Source: Bactericera cockerelli
Taxonomy: Eukaryota; Arthropoda; Insecta; Hemiptera; Triozidae
Reading direction: 5' to 3'
Assembly: GCA_024516035.1 (NCBI GenBank)
Contig: CM044967.1
Coordinates: 7,157,202-7,221,201, forward strand
DNA length: 64,000 nucleotides
The position numbers and the translations under genes were made by a program. Position 1 is the stretch's first letter. Each line of letters begins with the position of its first letter. Below the pieces are notes generated by a model, which saw nothing but the letters and a program-made list of their open reading frames with translations, had not been told where the DNA came from and ran no database searches. Below are positions 12,101-24,221 of the stretch, in pieces.

Positions 12101-15100
12101 CTAAATGATAACTAGGGCTCATCATGTTTTAATTATTAACCTTGAGTCCATACAGCAACACCTGCTTTACCGAGCTATCAGACACACAGACATACAAAGC
12201 CTTATTTTTTGGTCTGAAAGGAATTGGTGAGGAGATACACTCACACACTTGAAAAAAAAAACATGTAATATGATGTCACAGAATTACGTATAAGTACATT
12301 AAGTTGATGAGTTGAATATTTTTTGTATTCTTAGTTGATGAAATATTTATTTTCTCCTCTTTATTTTGTAGATGAGGTAAAGTTATTTAATATTCCTTTT
12401 TCAGCACCTTGTCTGGATTTTGGGACTAAAACCCTCAACAGGCGGCAGTTTGCAGGCAGGTAAAACCAACGCAGATTCAAACGCTGTCTTAACAACAGCC
12501 GTGCTGGCTGATCTACCGGTGCTGAGTGCCATGTTATCGCGTCTGTTCGAGTCCAGCCAGTATTTGAGTGATGTAGCCCTGCATCATTTGATTGATGCAT
12601 TGTGCAAGCTTTCTCAGGAGGCCATGGAACTGGCGTACTGCAACAGAGTAAGAATCAATAGATATACAATATAACATATTGTTTTTGTTCATAAATTATC
12701 TTGCTAAGAGATTCTTTGATAAGGAAATTGTACACTAATTTTCTCGATATCTAAACGGATACCTACTTGGAGTAAAAGTTGCTCTGTTGAATTATTGTAT
12801 TCATAATTCTTCCTCCTCGAGTTCCGAGCAATACATGAATGTATCTTCAAATATTAAGGAATTTAACATATAATAATGAAGATTAAAGAGACATAGATAA
12901 AAGAGACTTTTTATGCCGATATCATAAATCACCTTTGTACTCGAACTGTATATTAAATATAATTTAATATACAAGTACACTAGTACACTAGTACTTCCCG
13001 AAAAGTACACTAGTACTTCATGGGAACAAAAAAAATGTATATACGAAAGATAAAAAAATAAAGATCATTATTATTATTATAATAAAGAGGTGCTATATTA
13101 AACTGTTAGCGTAATAGGCCTTCCTGTCTCGAGCCGACAGTCTAAATTAAGCACTACTGTACTATAATCTCTTCACAGAAAACAAGTCAGACTGAAAAAC
13201 AGTATGCTAAACTAATTAATTAACTTCCTTTCTAGGAACCATCCCTGTTTGCTGTAGCCAAACTGTTAGAAACTGGTTTGGTAAACTTGCCCCGGGTAGA
13301 AGTGCTTTGGAAACCATTGACCAACCATCTCCTGGAAGTGTGCCAACATCCTCATATTCGAATGCGGGAGTGGGGAGTGGAAGCAATTACCTACCTGGTG
13401 AAAGCTGCCTTGCACTACAAGTATCAACCCCCGCTGCGAGAAAACCAAGTAAATTCTTTTTATATTATAAACAAAAGTTTATTTCTCTAAGTTCATACCA
13501 ATTGCTGAGAACATTTGAAAAGACAGGATGTTTTTATTTTTAAACAAAGTTTTAGAACGAAAGTACTGATTTCTTGGTATTTTTTTAGAGATTTTGTTTA
13601 AATTATTTGCCTCATTTAACAGGTGAACCGCAGACAACTCAGATTATTTCTTTTGACCTATTACCTATACGTGTATACCTCAATGTTGTAAATTGAGATA
13701 TACACAATACACCCTATATAAGATAAATTCTTGGAGTTAAAGGACAGAAGTCTTATTCAGGTAGTATAAATAAGTAATCTTGTTTTCCAGAAATTACAAG
13801 AACTCCTGCTAGGTCCGTTATCCGAGCTGTCTTCAGTACCACATGGTGATGTCAGACAGAGACAGTTAGAGTGTGTTTTGCAAGTTCTTCACGGATCCGG
13901 CGAGACGCTCTCTCATGGCTGGCCCCTGGTCTTGAATGTGATAGGAGCTGTGAATGATCAGCACGGGTAAGCATTGATCAATATAACAACAACAACATGA
14001 TTAAAATCATGCATTCATTGATGGTCCCAAACAATGCCTAATAAATAGTTTGTCCAAGAATCCGTGAGTTCGAAGCACCCACCCATCTGTTACACTTCAA
14101 AAATGTAAGATGGTGATCTCATTACTGCATTATCTCATAACTGCATTAAAGCAATAACTTTTAAAGGTCAACTTAATTTTAACTTTGGTTAAGTGCATAC
14201 TCTCCACTTTAATCTATCTTGGTTGAGAAGCCAATGAGAAATAAACATTTAATTATAAGAAAGAAAAAAAACATTATAAATTCTTTTTAACTATAAATTT
14301 AATGGGCAAAGTGAGAATGACCAATTTTACAGCACTGGAAACAACATTAAAAATGTGAATCTTTTCTTCTAAATTATTGCAGCCAATAAATGTTTGAACA
14401 TTTTAGTGTTCCAGCATTCTTTCAGGACAGTGAAACCAGGGGCTTCAAAAGTCCCGCTGAAAGCAGGACATCCTGGTCAACCTAAACATAAGCCATATTT
14501 TCACAAGAATGCTCAATTTTCCTAGTAATTTATCAACAAAAATCAGTCAATACATCACGAACTACGGCCATACCTTGTTTTTTTTAATTTCTTATAATGG
14601 AATTTTTTTTAGCTTAGAGTAAAACATTTTTATTTATTTATGTTCCAGTGAAAATCTCATTCGAATAGCATTCCAGTGCTTACAACTGGTTGTCACGGAT
14701 TTTCTACCTCTGATGCCATGGAAATGTTTGCCCCTATGTCTGGAGACTACTTCTAAATTTGGGTCTCAAACTCAAGAACTGAATATTTCACTTACTGCAA
14801 TTGGGCTCATGGTAAGCAGCATCTCTCTTAGTGCAAAGATAGCAGTTGGATTTTGGACATAATATTATCAGGGACTAGATCAGCAAAACTCTCAAGAGCA
14901 TTCTATTTATACCTTGAAAACCATTTCAATTAAAATCGCATGTCCAATTCTTAAAGCACGCTACCTTGGTCAAATTCTGGAGGGACTCTTTTTGTACATG
15001 GCCTAAAAAATCAAATTTCATCAATATTTTTTGTCGTATCTATAAAAGCTGACCAACCATTAAATTTGTTTAATTTCATAGTAAATATGTAGTATAATAT

Positions 15101-18100
15101 ATAATATGGTACTTACTATCTTTGAACCACATGGAAAAAAATATATTATAACTTGGGGGAAAAAACTATTGTGAACATCACCCAATATTTTTACCAACTG
15201 AAAAGCTATTAGAGTTTAGTTCACTGAACCCACTGCATGTGATATTGAAGAATTTAGAGGTTTAATTATTATATTGTTCTTTCTCTTTTTCTCTATTCAG
15301 TGGTATATAGCAGACTACTTCTAACCAAAAACCAAGAAAAAATTTGTGTTATACTAGCCCACTGAAAATTCCGTGTTTCCGGATATTTCATTGGCCTGAT
15401 ATGACCGCTTTTGATAAAACCTGATTGCTCTATTTAGAAACTTGTAAGTAAATGTACGCATTTTTTCGTAAAGTTTAATTACACATGTATTTGTCCATTT
15501 AGAAGATCCATTAATTAACTAGTACAATTGGTTTTAAACCAACCTACTAACTATCTTTTTCCTGTTGATTTATAAAGAGATATTAAATATCTATTCTACT
15601 ACAATTTTTCTGAGTAATGAAAATAATTGCTAGCACTGATTTTTTTAAATACAATTTTTGTTGGGCCCATAGATAATACCGTGGTTGAAAATATGATTTG
15701 TAATGTTAGTTTAGTGCAAAACAAATCAAATAACTATCTAAATAGGTTTTTCTTTAGTAATGTGTTATTTTGGTATTTTTGATTTTATAAATGAAACTTT
15801 GAATAATTTAATAACTACAGCCTAAGTACACATTTCAATACTAAATTATAAAAATTTATTATTCTAGGTGCTCTATTGTGGATCTGAAGACCAGCAGTGA
15901 GGAAATCTGCAGGACAAACCTTGCTATCTACAATATCTTCACATGGAAATCTCCTCGCTCAAAGCACTTGGCAGCAGTTCTGTGGCAGTTGACTAATACA
16001 TTTCTTTATATCTAATGAAATTTAAATCTGTTGAAAAAAAGAAAATTGCAATAGAAACTGTTTACTGGGTGCTGAATGTGCATTAAAAACCTTGTATAGT
16101 AGTATCTGAATATATTTTAAGCTATGTCCTATGGTTCATGTTGACAAAATATTTATTAAAATTTGATAAACACCGTGGTTATACTATTTTTGGTCAGTTG
16201 AATACTAAAATTTGCTTTACTTTACCCGATGCTAAACAAAGTGAGATATGTACCTATCAGCTATAAAATATGATGCAATTAAAAAATGTCATTTTTCAAT
16301 ATCTATGTCATTTAATATTCCAGGTGTTGTTCCCGCTGCTAGACAAAGTGAGATCTCTCTCGAGCACTGCCAGTAGCAAGAAAGTAGACACCGAGGGAAA
16401 CATTCTTATCCATCACTCTAGGAATACTGCGCAGAAACAATGGGCTGAAACTCAGGTATGTAAATATGTATCAGCTAAAAAATATGTACCTGAAGTAATG
16501 TTATTAAACGGTTCCGGGTACTCTATCTTCCTCTGGGAGTCCCAGGTTTTTTAGAGGGTGGAAATCCAACTTCACATATTTTCCGGGTGTCTTTGAAAGA
16601 TTTTTTCTCACAAACTTCTCTCAAAAAAATAATAAATAAGAAGCCAAATATGGGATCAAACATCAAAATTCAAGTATAAAAATAAACTGGTTTAGACATT
16701 ACAAGACTTCCTATTTACCTCAGATGTTAGTTGATGCTATTTTTTAACCCATTGCTTTATAAGAAATTTACAATAAGATTAGAAAAACTGTTGGCCAAGA
16801 CGAACTGGGAGTAGTGTGTTAACAATAATCCAAAGTGCTTGAAATTGGCAATGGCGAAGGAAATTCAACACTAAGCTATACTTACTAATCCAGTTAAAAG
16901 ACCATCTAAACTTCTTTAAGCAGATTATGCCACTACAACAACAGAAGGTTTTTTTCAATCAGTTAGTGATTAAGCAAGAATTCAATTGTTGTTGTTTTTT
17001 GTGGGACGTTTTAATTATTTTTTACTCTTTTTATAAAAACGAAAACAAGATCAATATACATCCAAGATAATTTGAGTGCAATCCATTGATTTTGCAGGTG
17101 TTAACACTCTCCGGAGTTGCTCGAGTTTTCAATACAAAACGCCAGCTGTTGCAGTCACTGGGTGACTTTTCAAGAGCATGGTCTCTTCTGTTGGAGTTCA
17201 TTGAAAATTCTGCTCTGAGTAAAAATAATGAGGTAAGTTCAAAATCTAGAAAAATCTTAATTATTTATCTTTAATTTTCTCTTGAAAAAAAAATACTCAC
17301 TCATCAATAAAGGAAAACGGGTTATGCGGGCAAAAATTGGTGATGTTATGCGGGCAAAAATTGGTGATCACTTCGAAGAAAAAAAACACTGCCAATTATG
17401 GACACAATATTTTCTCGTGATTGCTTCACATTGTAAAACGTGCCAATTTTGAGATTTATAGAAAATTACTTGTATCTCCAAAACCACTCAACCGATTTCT
17501 TCAAATTTGTTTTATATGGTAGAATAACGTTTTTTCTACATTCTAAATTCTGCAAAAAAAAATTTGTATCGGCAAGTCAAGGTCCTTATTTTTTTTACTT
17601 TTTTGTCCAAAATTTCGGATTTTTTAAATATCAATCAAAATAATTAATGTTAAAATAAATATAAATAACTTAATTAAAATAGTAATATGCATATTCTTAC
17701 AAAATTTCATCAAAATCGGGTGTACCGTTCACGAGATATAAGCGTTTAAGTAAAAAGTTAGTGGTCAGGCGCATGGTCTCTTTCACCCAGAACCGCTGGT
17801 ATGAATTCGATGAATTTAAAATGGGACCATCTACAGAATTTCTCCTAGATGTGTGCAAAATTTCAACAAAATCGGTCTAGTAGTTTCTGAGATTTGCGCG
17901 TTACAAGGAATCGTTTTAACAGACCGACGGATCGACGGACCGACAGACCGACAGACGGACACAAAACCAAATTTACTCAGTAGGTTATGAAACGTCCAGA
18001 AATATGAAAAAAATTGAAATCGGAGCAAAAAAATATTTTTTTTTACAAAAACGAACACAATACTTCCGATTTCTAATATTAGAAATTTCTCGGAAGTAAT

Positions 18101-21100
18101 ATGTAAAGAATTCCATGCTTTTCAAAAAATATTCACCCTTTTAAGACACTCTGTTTTCTGGAGATTTAAATGTCATCGCAACACAAAACAACATTATTAT
18201 TTATTTACAGGTATCCTTAGCGGCGTTGAGGTCCCTACAAGAAATGCTCCTTTTAAATGAAAATGTATCTAGTCCTGCTACTAAAGTTGACTCAGGCGAA
18301 GATGATATATGGACCAAGGCGTGGAAAGTGTGGATCAGAATTGCTACTGAATGTCACCTGGATCCTGAGTACTGCCCATCACAACAGTTCCTAGCTTCTC
18401 TGGTTCTGATATTTCCCAGCGTTTTCCAGCATATCTCATTCCGGTAATTTGAAATAAGATAGTTGGTGTATTCGGGAGGAACATCGTTTTTTTATAATGT
18501 TCTGTTTGTGGCTTAAAGCTGAAATCGGAGTTTTTTCAAGATAATAAAAAAATGTTTTACATGATTTGTAAGATTACACACAGAACGAATGCTGTAATGA
18601 TTAATTAGAATAGAAATGTCTGAGTTTCAATATGAAGGGAAAAAAATACAAAATAGTTGTGAGACCAATAATAATTTGGGAGCAACACAACACGTTACTT
18701 TGATACATTATTAATATGTATGAATGCTTTCTGTGCTGTCACAACCAAGAATATGTTGGCTACAACTCTTTGTGATTTCAAAGTTGGCTCGTCCTGAACC
18801 ACATATTTTTATGTGTGATTAACCATTGTGAGAACTTGGACTTTTTCTTATAGTATAGTAGTGCTTTATCTAGACTGTTGTCTCGAGAGGAGTCCTAATA
18901 CGCTAACAGTTTAATATAGCACGTCTTTATTGATAGTAGAAGTGTATATTGAATATTAGAAACATTAAAAGCGTTGTTGATTCTCGCGCCCTCTATGTCA
19001 AGATAATTTCATTTCTTTAAGTAAAGTTGTTCATCAGTCACCACTGGTTTTTGAGAATTTATCAGGCTCCGTGGATCAAATATTCAACAACTGAAATCTT
19101 GATTTTGTCTTCCCGTAATTTGGTGTTGACAAGTATAAATTCTATGTTTCAGATTTTTACTACCAGATTTAGAAAAGCTCTGTAGTGTGATAGAAATCAT
19201 CATTAGCATTCCCTTGTGTACAAAACATTCAAACTTGAACGCCAACTCTGCTAGTACATTCCCTGACTCAGCCCTCATTCAATTACAAGATGGTATTCTT
19301 GAATGCATATATCTTCTAGAGAAAGTAAGTAATCATGGGAGTATATTAAATTGAGTGTGAAATATATAATAGTAAATCTTATTAGGGATATTTAGTGATA
19401 ATACAAAATTAAAAGTAATAATACAAATGGCATTTATATAGGCACTACTGCCGCTAACACCTATAATTATGTCTTTTTCTTCCATCAATAATTATGTCTT
19501 GTGTGCAATTGAAGATCCTTACTTAGAGAATAGTATCTGTTCACCCATACCTCTGTCACAAGCATTCTACAAAGTAGCATTTAAGGACTTAAACCACAAG
19601 AAAGACCACGTAAATCGTTCTTTGAGGAAACATTCAAGGAATGGGACTTTCCAAATATAGTCACCTTAAAGGAGAGCCCTAGCCCTACATAGAAAGTACA
19701 ACGTAGCCTTGTCGTTTAGAACATGACCTAGACTTATTTTCTAATGAAATGCTCCTTTTGAAACACATTACTTAATTTTTATGCAGAATGTATTTGAAAA
19801 AATTACAACCAGGTTAATTTTGAAAACCATCAGGTCTCTTTTCTTGATTGTATCACTAAATGTTTTTTTTTCTTTCTTTCTTATCATAATGCTGTATTGT
19901 TGTACGTTTACAGGAAGCTCGAAGTTCTCCTGCCAAGTTGAAAATGATGATATGTCCTATATTCAAGGAGCTTCTTCATTTAAGTCAGTTTGCATATCAA
20001 AAAGTTCCTCATCATGAAAACAAACAAGTGCAGTTGGTAAGCATCATAATTATAGTTACGATTCTTTTTCTTCAATATTCCAATTCTTATTTTTGCCCAT
20101 CGCCACCACTCATTTTCCCTCACGAGGTCTGAGTGGACCCCATAAGATGCAAAGTACAGAGCCGAAAAAATTCCACAACGCTGGGATTTGAACCAAGGCC
20201 ATCGTGCGTGGAAGCCTCCACACGGCCATGATGGCGGTGAAAAAATGCGTTTGATTATTTTGAATTAATTAATGTTCTTCATCTCTTCCACATAGAACTG
20301 GTATGTCTTTTTTCTTCTATAAATTTTTAATATCTTTACTGCATTGAATCATTTTACTATTTTTCAGAATGACTACCTATCTTCAAATTACGTTCAATTT
20401 GGGGAGAAAGCCATAGCAGAGCTGGTATCCTTATACAAGAAGACAGCCAAAGAGAAACCAGTAGTAGAGGGTCAAATATTAACCAAAATATTAGAGGTAT
20501 AGTATTTATATTATTCTGAGTAGTTTATAGTCAATAGTTAAGTTGGCTGGAGACCATCACTCCCTACAGCTGTGCCCAAGCTGGTTACAACAACAACAGT
20601 AATTTTGCCCGTGAATGTTTTTAAAAGCCTTTTGTCCATACTTTGGTTAGTCCCAGAGGTACTGTTACTGTCTCAGCTAACCGGGTGAGATACAATTAAA
20701 TTTGACATTTGAAACTTTTCTGTGCTTTTTACTTTCCTTATCCTATAATAAGGAAAGTATTGTATTCGTCGAAAATTTGACCTACCTAGCTTTTCACATT
20801 TCTGGACGAATCATAGCCTCAGGATACCAAAAAAGTTGTTTTCAGCCATTGGTCCGTGCGTCTGTCTGTGTGTGTGTGTGGTCTGTGAACAGGATATCTC
20901 AAGAACGGTAAGAGCTAGGAACTTGAAATTTGGTATGGTAACTAATTTCATACACCAGACGAACCATGAAACTTTTGGTTGAAATCGGCCGCATTCTGCG
21001 GCCGCAGGGCCGCAAATATTGGCCGCAAGCACCGCTTCTTTGAATTGGTTAAAGATACAAAAAATGTTAGAGACCAACATTTTCTCAAATTAAAAAAATA

Positions 21101-24100
21101 ATGGGCGTTTACTCTGATCATTTTTTTGATATCTCTAACTTTTTGGAACCCGGCCCCAATTTACCGGTATTGTGGGGGGGACCCGCTTGGACTAACTTTT
21201 TTATTATTCATCCTAGATGGGGGTTGTGACATATCAAATTCAATGATTTTGAAGTGCTGATTACGAATTTGCCATTTATTTTTAGTTATCTGTTACCTTT
21301 GAGTTACCAGTGGCGGAATTCGACTCCTTTTTGGGGGATAAGGAAAGTCGTGTGATGTTTACACCAGATTTTTTCGATTCATATCCACCTTATCTTTGTA
21401 ACGATATTACTCCTTCTCGAAACTGTGAACATGTTGTACACAGTTGTGTGAGACTTATGAGGATTATGTTTTAACGTCTCGAATTATTCATCAAGACAGG
21501 GGTTTTACCCTCCACTCGCTGGGAATCGCACCAGCTACCCACATTAACCTAACCTAGTTCGAATTAGGTTGGTAATGTCAACCTCACGTGTTCTTTACTT
21601 GAGAGGTGACTGACATTTTTACTAGAAAATCTACACAAGAATCTCTCTGTAGCAAACTACTTTTTTCTTCACGCCCCTTTTTTACTCGTAATATTGTGAA
21701 TGGGCCGTGTTCTCGCGTCCATTTCAGGATGCCAGTAACTTTAACTTGAGTCTAACATTAACTTTGGAATGCGCTTTCTGTCAAGACTCATCCATACTTT
21801 CTTTGTTTCGTGTTCAGTCATTCAATATGTCACTCAGCCGGCGCTATGAACCCAGCTATCAAAGTACTTGGAAACTCACCGTACAGAGTTTCCTCAGTGT
21901 TGTACAGACCGGGGTACCTCTGGCGAGGAATGATGGCGACCACACAAACCCGATGTGGATGCAGCTAGCCCTAATGTTAGACAACTTACTATTCCCCAAG
22001 AGGTGATTTTTTTTCTTTTCTTTTTCAATGGAATCTTGTATAGACGATGCGAGAAATTTATTTACTGTCTGGTTAATTACCGGCCTTATCCTTTCGAATT
22101 GGTGCGAAGGGCATCACATCTGTCTTTCGCTATAAAAGTGGTTTAATTAATTTTTACATTCAGGTCCATGTTGCAAAATTTGGTCTGTGATAATTCGCGT
22201 CCACTGTCTGGCTACCATCGTTCACGATGACGCCACCCTATGATAATGATGATAATTCGCGTCCTTCATTAATTTTAGCCATATTTTAGAAGCTATAATG
22301 TCACATAACACATTTCATCCACCTTCAAAACTATGTATTAAATTGTGATGTATCAGTTAACATAGGAGGACTTTTAATCTTAGGAGTAAATTTGTTTGTC
22401 TAATCTCTAATGTTACCTTCTTATTTCAGCTCCCCGCCTGCTGAAATGACCCCGGATGAAATGCTGGAAGACGAAACAGTGGACTGTCATATCGTAGAAT
22501 TCCTCAAAGACGAAATTCTATCATACTCAAATCAAGTTCCCAAAGAGTTTATTCTAAAAGTTGTGATTCTACTCAACAAGGGATCCATTCTATCTTCTTC
22601 CTATACCAGTTTGATAGGTAAAAAAAAAACTTTTTATTTATTGTTGGAACAGGATCACTTCCACAGAAAATACTGTACAAAAAGGGCATTATTTTTCGCG
22701 CCGACTTACTAAATTTATTGATTAAGTTACACAATTTTATCCGTCTATTTTTCAGCCAACGAAACCAATTTGCGGGAAGAGTTCGCGAAGCTGTGTTTTG
22801 AGACCATGTTGCAGTTTTCTCTGCTCGACGGTCTCACTTCAGAGGGAGGCATATTGGCAACTCTAGATGACGAGAGTGTGGCAGGGAAGCTAGCAGTCAC
22901 AGCTCTGCTTTACAGATTCCAGGAGGTTCTTAGACAGTATGTGCTGGACGAAGCGCGATCTGGTACCTGTCCTCTGCCTAGGTATTAACATCACACCACT
23001 TTCTATTACAATAATTTATAGGTTCCCAACCTTTTTCTTCCCATACCTCCCACAATGCCATTCCTGTTAATCTTTCAAGATTGACGAATAGTTTTGAGTT
23101 CAAGGCAATTTGTGTTAATGGTTCTTGAGTTAGTCTAAGTTTATTTAAAAACAAATATGAAAAAAAAATTAATGTACCAAATTTTGCGAATGGTACCTAA
23201 ATTATGGCCATAGCATGAAATGGCATGTACAGTAGCCATATGCCGGCGTTAAAAAAACTTTATTTACTAACATCAACAAGCCTCTTTATTAATTACGTTT
23301 TCTGCCGTGGCATTTCAGTATTATCTCGGCAGTATAAATAAGGGTTATTCTATTTCTTTCTATTCTAATGTCTTTTTCAGATATCGTCTTTCTGAAATAT
23401 CGTTTGTACTCAAGGCAATAGCAACTTTAATTGTCTCCCTGAAAAAAGCACCCGAAAAAGGTGAGTTCATACTGTTATACTCTCATTATCATTTTAATTT
23501 TCATGTAACTAATCCATTTTGCGTTTAAATGTAGGTACTTATTATTAGCTTTAATAGATAATATTTTGACTTAATTTGAAGTCAATCAACCTGTTCAAGG
23601 AAATGACCTACCTTATTAATAAAACATGTCCATCTTGAATTTGATCTGGAAAAGTAACTTTTGAATATGATTCTTGTATTTGGAATCAAAATATTGTGGA
23701 AACCACCAAACTTGCTTGAGTGGAAAGCTTGAGATACAAACAAACGGTGCTCGCACTACCTGATTGCTAGGCAGTGTTTGAAACCACCCAACCTACTACC
23801 AATGCCTGTTTATACAACTTACTTACTCCCGAGTCTTCACAGACCACGAGGGTCCTTGACTTCCCACACCAGCCTTCTCCATTCTTGTCTATCTTGTGCT
23901 AATGTTTTATAGTCTGTTTGAACATTGATCTCTTGTAGTATTTCTTTTACACCACCCTCCCATGTGTTTCTTGGGCGTCCTCTAGGTCTGATCTTGTCAT
24001 AATGAAGACTTAATACTTTCTTAATAAAGCTAGATTAATTTTACACTAAATGTTTTTCATTCCCTACAGTAAATAAATCGGTATGGGAGCAGCTGATCAG

Positions 24101-24221
24101 CCTGTATCCGTTTCTAGTTGACTGCATAGCCACCTCCTCTTCCCAAGTGTCCGACTCCCTGCGAGCAGCCCTGCTCCAATACAGAGACCTTCTGAAACCA
24201 CCCTTGACCAAGAGGGACTAG
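3119..24221 (+). CDS. MON2: MON2 homologue, Golgi/endosome trafficking scaffold (28 exons)
   Basis: MON2 is a large BIG/GBF-related protein lacking a Sec7 domain; it works with DOP1 at the trans-Golgi and endosomes in endosome-to-Golgi transport. Coding exons: 3119-3229, 4730-4861, 5051-5233, 6996-7235, 7623-7748, 8380-8550, 9008-9263, 9742-9892, 10322-10555, 11194-11477, 11955-12082, 12405-12647, 13236-13448, 13791-13966, 14649-14811, ~15301-15443, ~15868-15988, 16324-16455, 17098-17232, 18211-18443, 19153-19324, 19914-20036, 20368-20496, 21728-22002, 22430-22617, 22756-22981, 23381-23460, 24070-24221. Phases agree at every junction except around exons 16-17. Family-conserved stretches include [10 protein letters not shown] (exon 4), [16 protein letters not shown] (exon 5), [17 protein letters not shown] (exon 10), [10 protein letters not shown] (exon 12), [10 protein letters not shown] (exon 12), LGDFSRAW (exon 19) and the C-terminal Mon2 region. 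Predicted length is ~1,640 aa against ~1,700 in vertebrates. The start is the first ATG of exon 1 (CACCATCATGG), whose ETKKKFP motif matches the family N terminus. Exon 4 uses a GC donor. Confidence 0.95.
3461..3920 (+). mobile_element. tRNA-like SINE (family K), split by a MITE
   Basis: The tRNA-like head GTCACCGTGGCCAAGTGGGT is followed by a box-B-like GGGTTCAAC and the body phrase TTTTTGGCTCTGCAC. The same body and the ending ACCCACTAAAATTGT recur at 45328-45620. The copy is interrupted by the terminal-inverted-repeat element at 3616-3878. It lies in MON2 intron 1. Confidence 0.6.
3616..3878. mobile_element. MITE with ~35-bp terminal inverted repeats
   Basis: The left end AATTTGCCGCTAGAAAGTC is mirrored at the right end by GGCTTTCTAGTGGCAAATT, and the repeat continues inward as AAAGAGGCGTAAGTGA / TCACTTACGCCTCTTT. 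The interior (~190 bp) has no coding potential. It is nested in a family-K SINE. Confidence 0.75.
5711..6719. mobile_element. non-autonomous Tc1/mariner-like element, 128-bp TIRs
   Basis: Arms 5711-5838 and 6592-6719 are near-perfect reverse complements, beginning CAGTATGTCTCAGAAGTCC and flanked on both sides by TA (5709-5710, 6720-6721), as expected of Tc1/mariner insertion. The 1,009-bp element has no transposase frame. It lies in MON2 intron 3, upstream of exon 4. Confidence 0.85.
7236..7237 (+). other. MON2: non-canonical GC splice donor in MON2 intron 4
   Basis: Exon 4 must end after MFQ (TTTCAG) to join exon 5, which starts GATCTTGTTCAA in phase 0. The next bases are GCAATA, so this is a GC-AG intron; no GT near the end of exon 4 preserves the conserved reading frame. 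Confidence 0.7.
8214..8340 (-). mobile_element. partial SINE, family D 3' body
   Basis: Reverse-strand remnant of the shared SINE body: GGGGTTTTACCCT, GCTACCCACACTAACCT and CTCAGCCTGG correspond to the body seen in full at 45945-46257. The tRNA head is absent. It lies in MON2 intron 5. Confidence 0.6.
9525..9562. repeat. 38-bp perfect palindrome
   Basis: TACCCTCTAACATATTTAT (9525-9543) is followed with no spacer by its exact reverse complement (9544-9562). It lies in MON2 intron 7, between exons 7 and 8. It could be a relic of a short-TIR element or a hairpin in the pre-mRNA. Confidence 0.85.
15301..15988 (+). other. MON2: MON2 exons 16-17, interrupted by indels and stops
   Basis: After a good acceptor, exon 16 opens in frame with a WxIxDYF match to the family, then hits TAA at 15322. 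Shifting one base continues the homology (LTKNQEKI). A further FDKT..L.LYL-like piece ends at a GTAAGT donor at 15444. Exon 17 starts at 15868. Its [12 protein letters not shown] core (from 15888) is out of frame with its own first codons, and its end (CAG then TTGACT, 15986-15994) lacks a GT donor in the phase exon 18 needs. At least four small indels are required. All other MON2 exons are clean. Confidence 0.75.
17370..18102 (-). mobile_element. repeat family E (TACTTCC-ended non-autonomous element)
   Basis: A ~730-bp copy shared with 41181, 49672 and 63114. On its own strand it starts with the partial palindrome ACTTCCGAGAAATTTCTAAT..AGAAATCGGAAGT and ends with ..CGAGGAAGTAT..AATTGGCAGTG. 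It contains a GTCTGTCGGTC-rich stretch and paired phrases of the form 'atctcgNgaacgg..cgatttt..gaaattttg'. No transposase is seen. It sits in MON2 intron 19, just 3' of a duplicated GTTATGCGGGCAAAAATTGG motif (17320-17370). Confidence 0.7.
20096..20240 (-). mobile_element. tRNA-like SINE, family K
   Basis: On the reverse strand a tRNA-like head (box B region GGTTCAAATCCCAGCG) precedes the body phrase GGCTCTGTACTTTGCATC and GGGGTCCACTCAGACCTCG. The same arrangement recurs at 55788-55962. It lies in MON2 intron 22. Confidence 0.6.
20727..21375 (+). mobile_element. repeat family P (ACTTTCCTTATCC-ended non-autonomous element)
   Basis: A ~640-bp element starts with a hairpin ACTTTCCTTATCCTATAATA/AGGAAAGT and ends ..GGATAAGGAAAGTCGTGTGA. 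A second full copy is at 31276-31914. The interior has GGCCGCAGGGCCGCAAATAT and no coding potential. It lies in MON2 intron 23. The superfamily is not assignable from the ends alone. Confidence 0.75.
21497..21605 (-). mobile_element. partial SINE, family D 3' body
   Basis: A reverse-strand fragment with GGGGTTTTACCCTCCACTCG, CAGCTACCCACATTAACCTA and CCTCACGTGTTC. It is the same module as at 8214 and 45945. It lies in MON2 intron 23. Confidence 0.6.
23837..23990 (-). pseudogene. 3' end of a non-LTR retrotransposon RT ORF (fossil)
   Basis: Read on the minus strand, about 50 codons encode [18 protein letters not shown], then an [11 protein letters not shown] block, and end at TGA (23837-23839). 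The 'RPRGRP..W...A.DR..WR' layout is typical of the C-terminal tail of many non-LTR reverse transcriptase polyproteins. No upstream RT domain remains. It lies in MON2 intron 27. Confidence 0.65.

Noticed and set aside
19469..19660. 63-codon open frame inside MON2 intron 21
   Set aside because: No homology to MON2; exons 21 and 22 join in phase without it.
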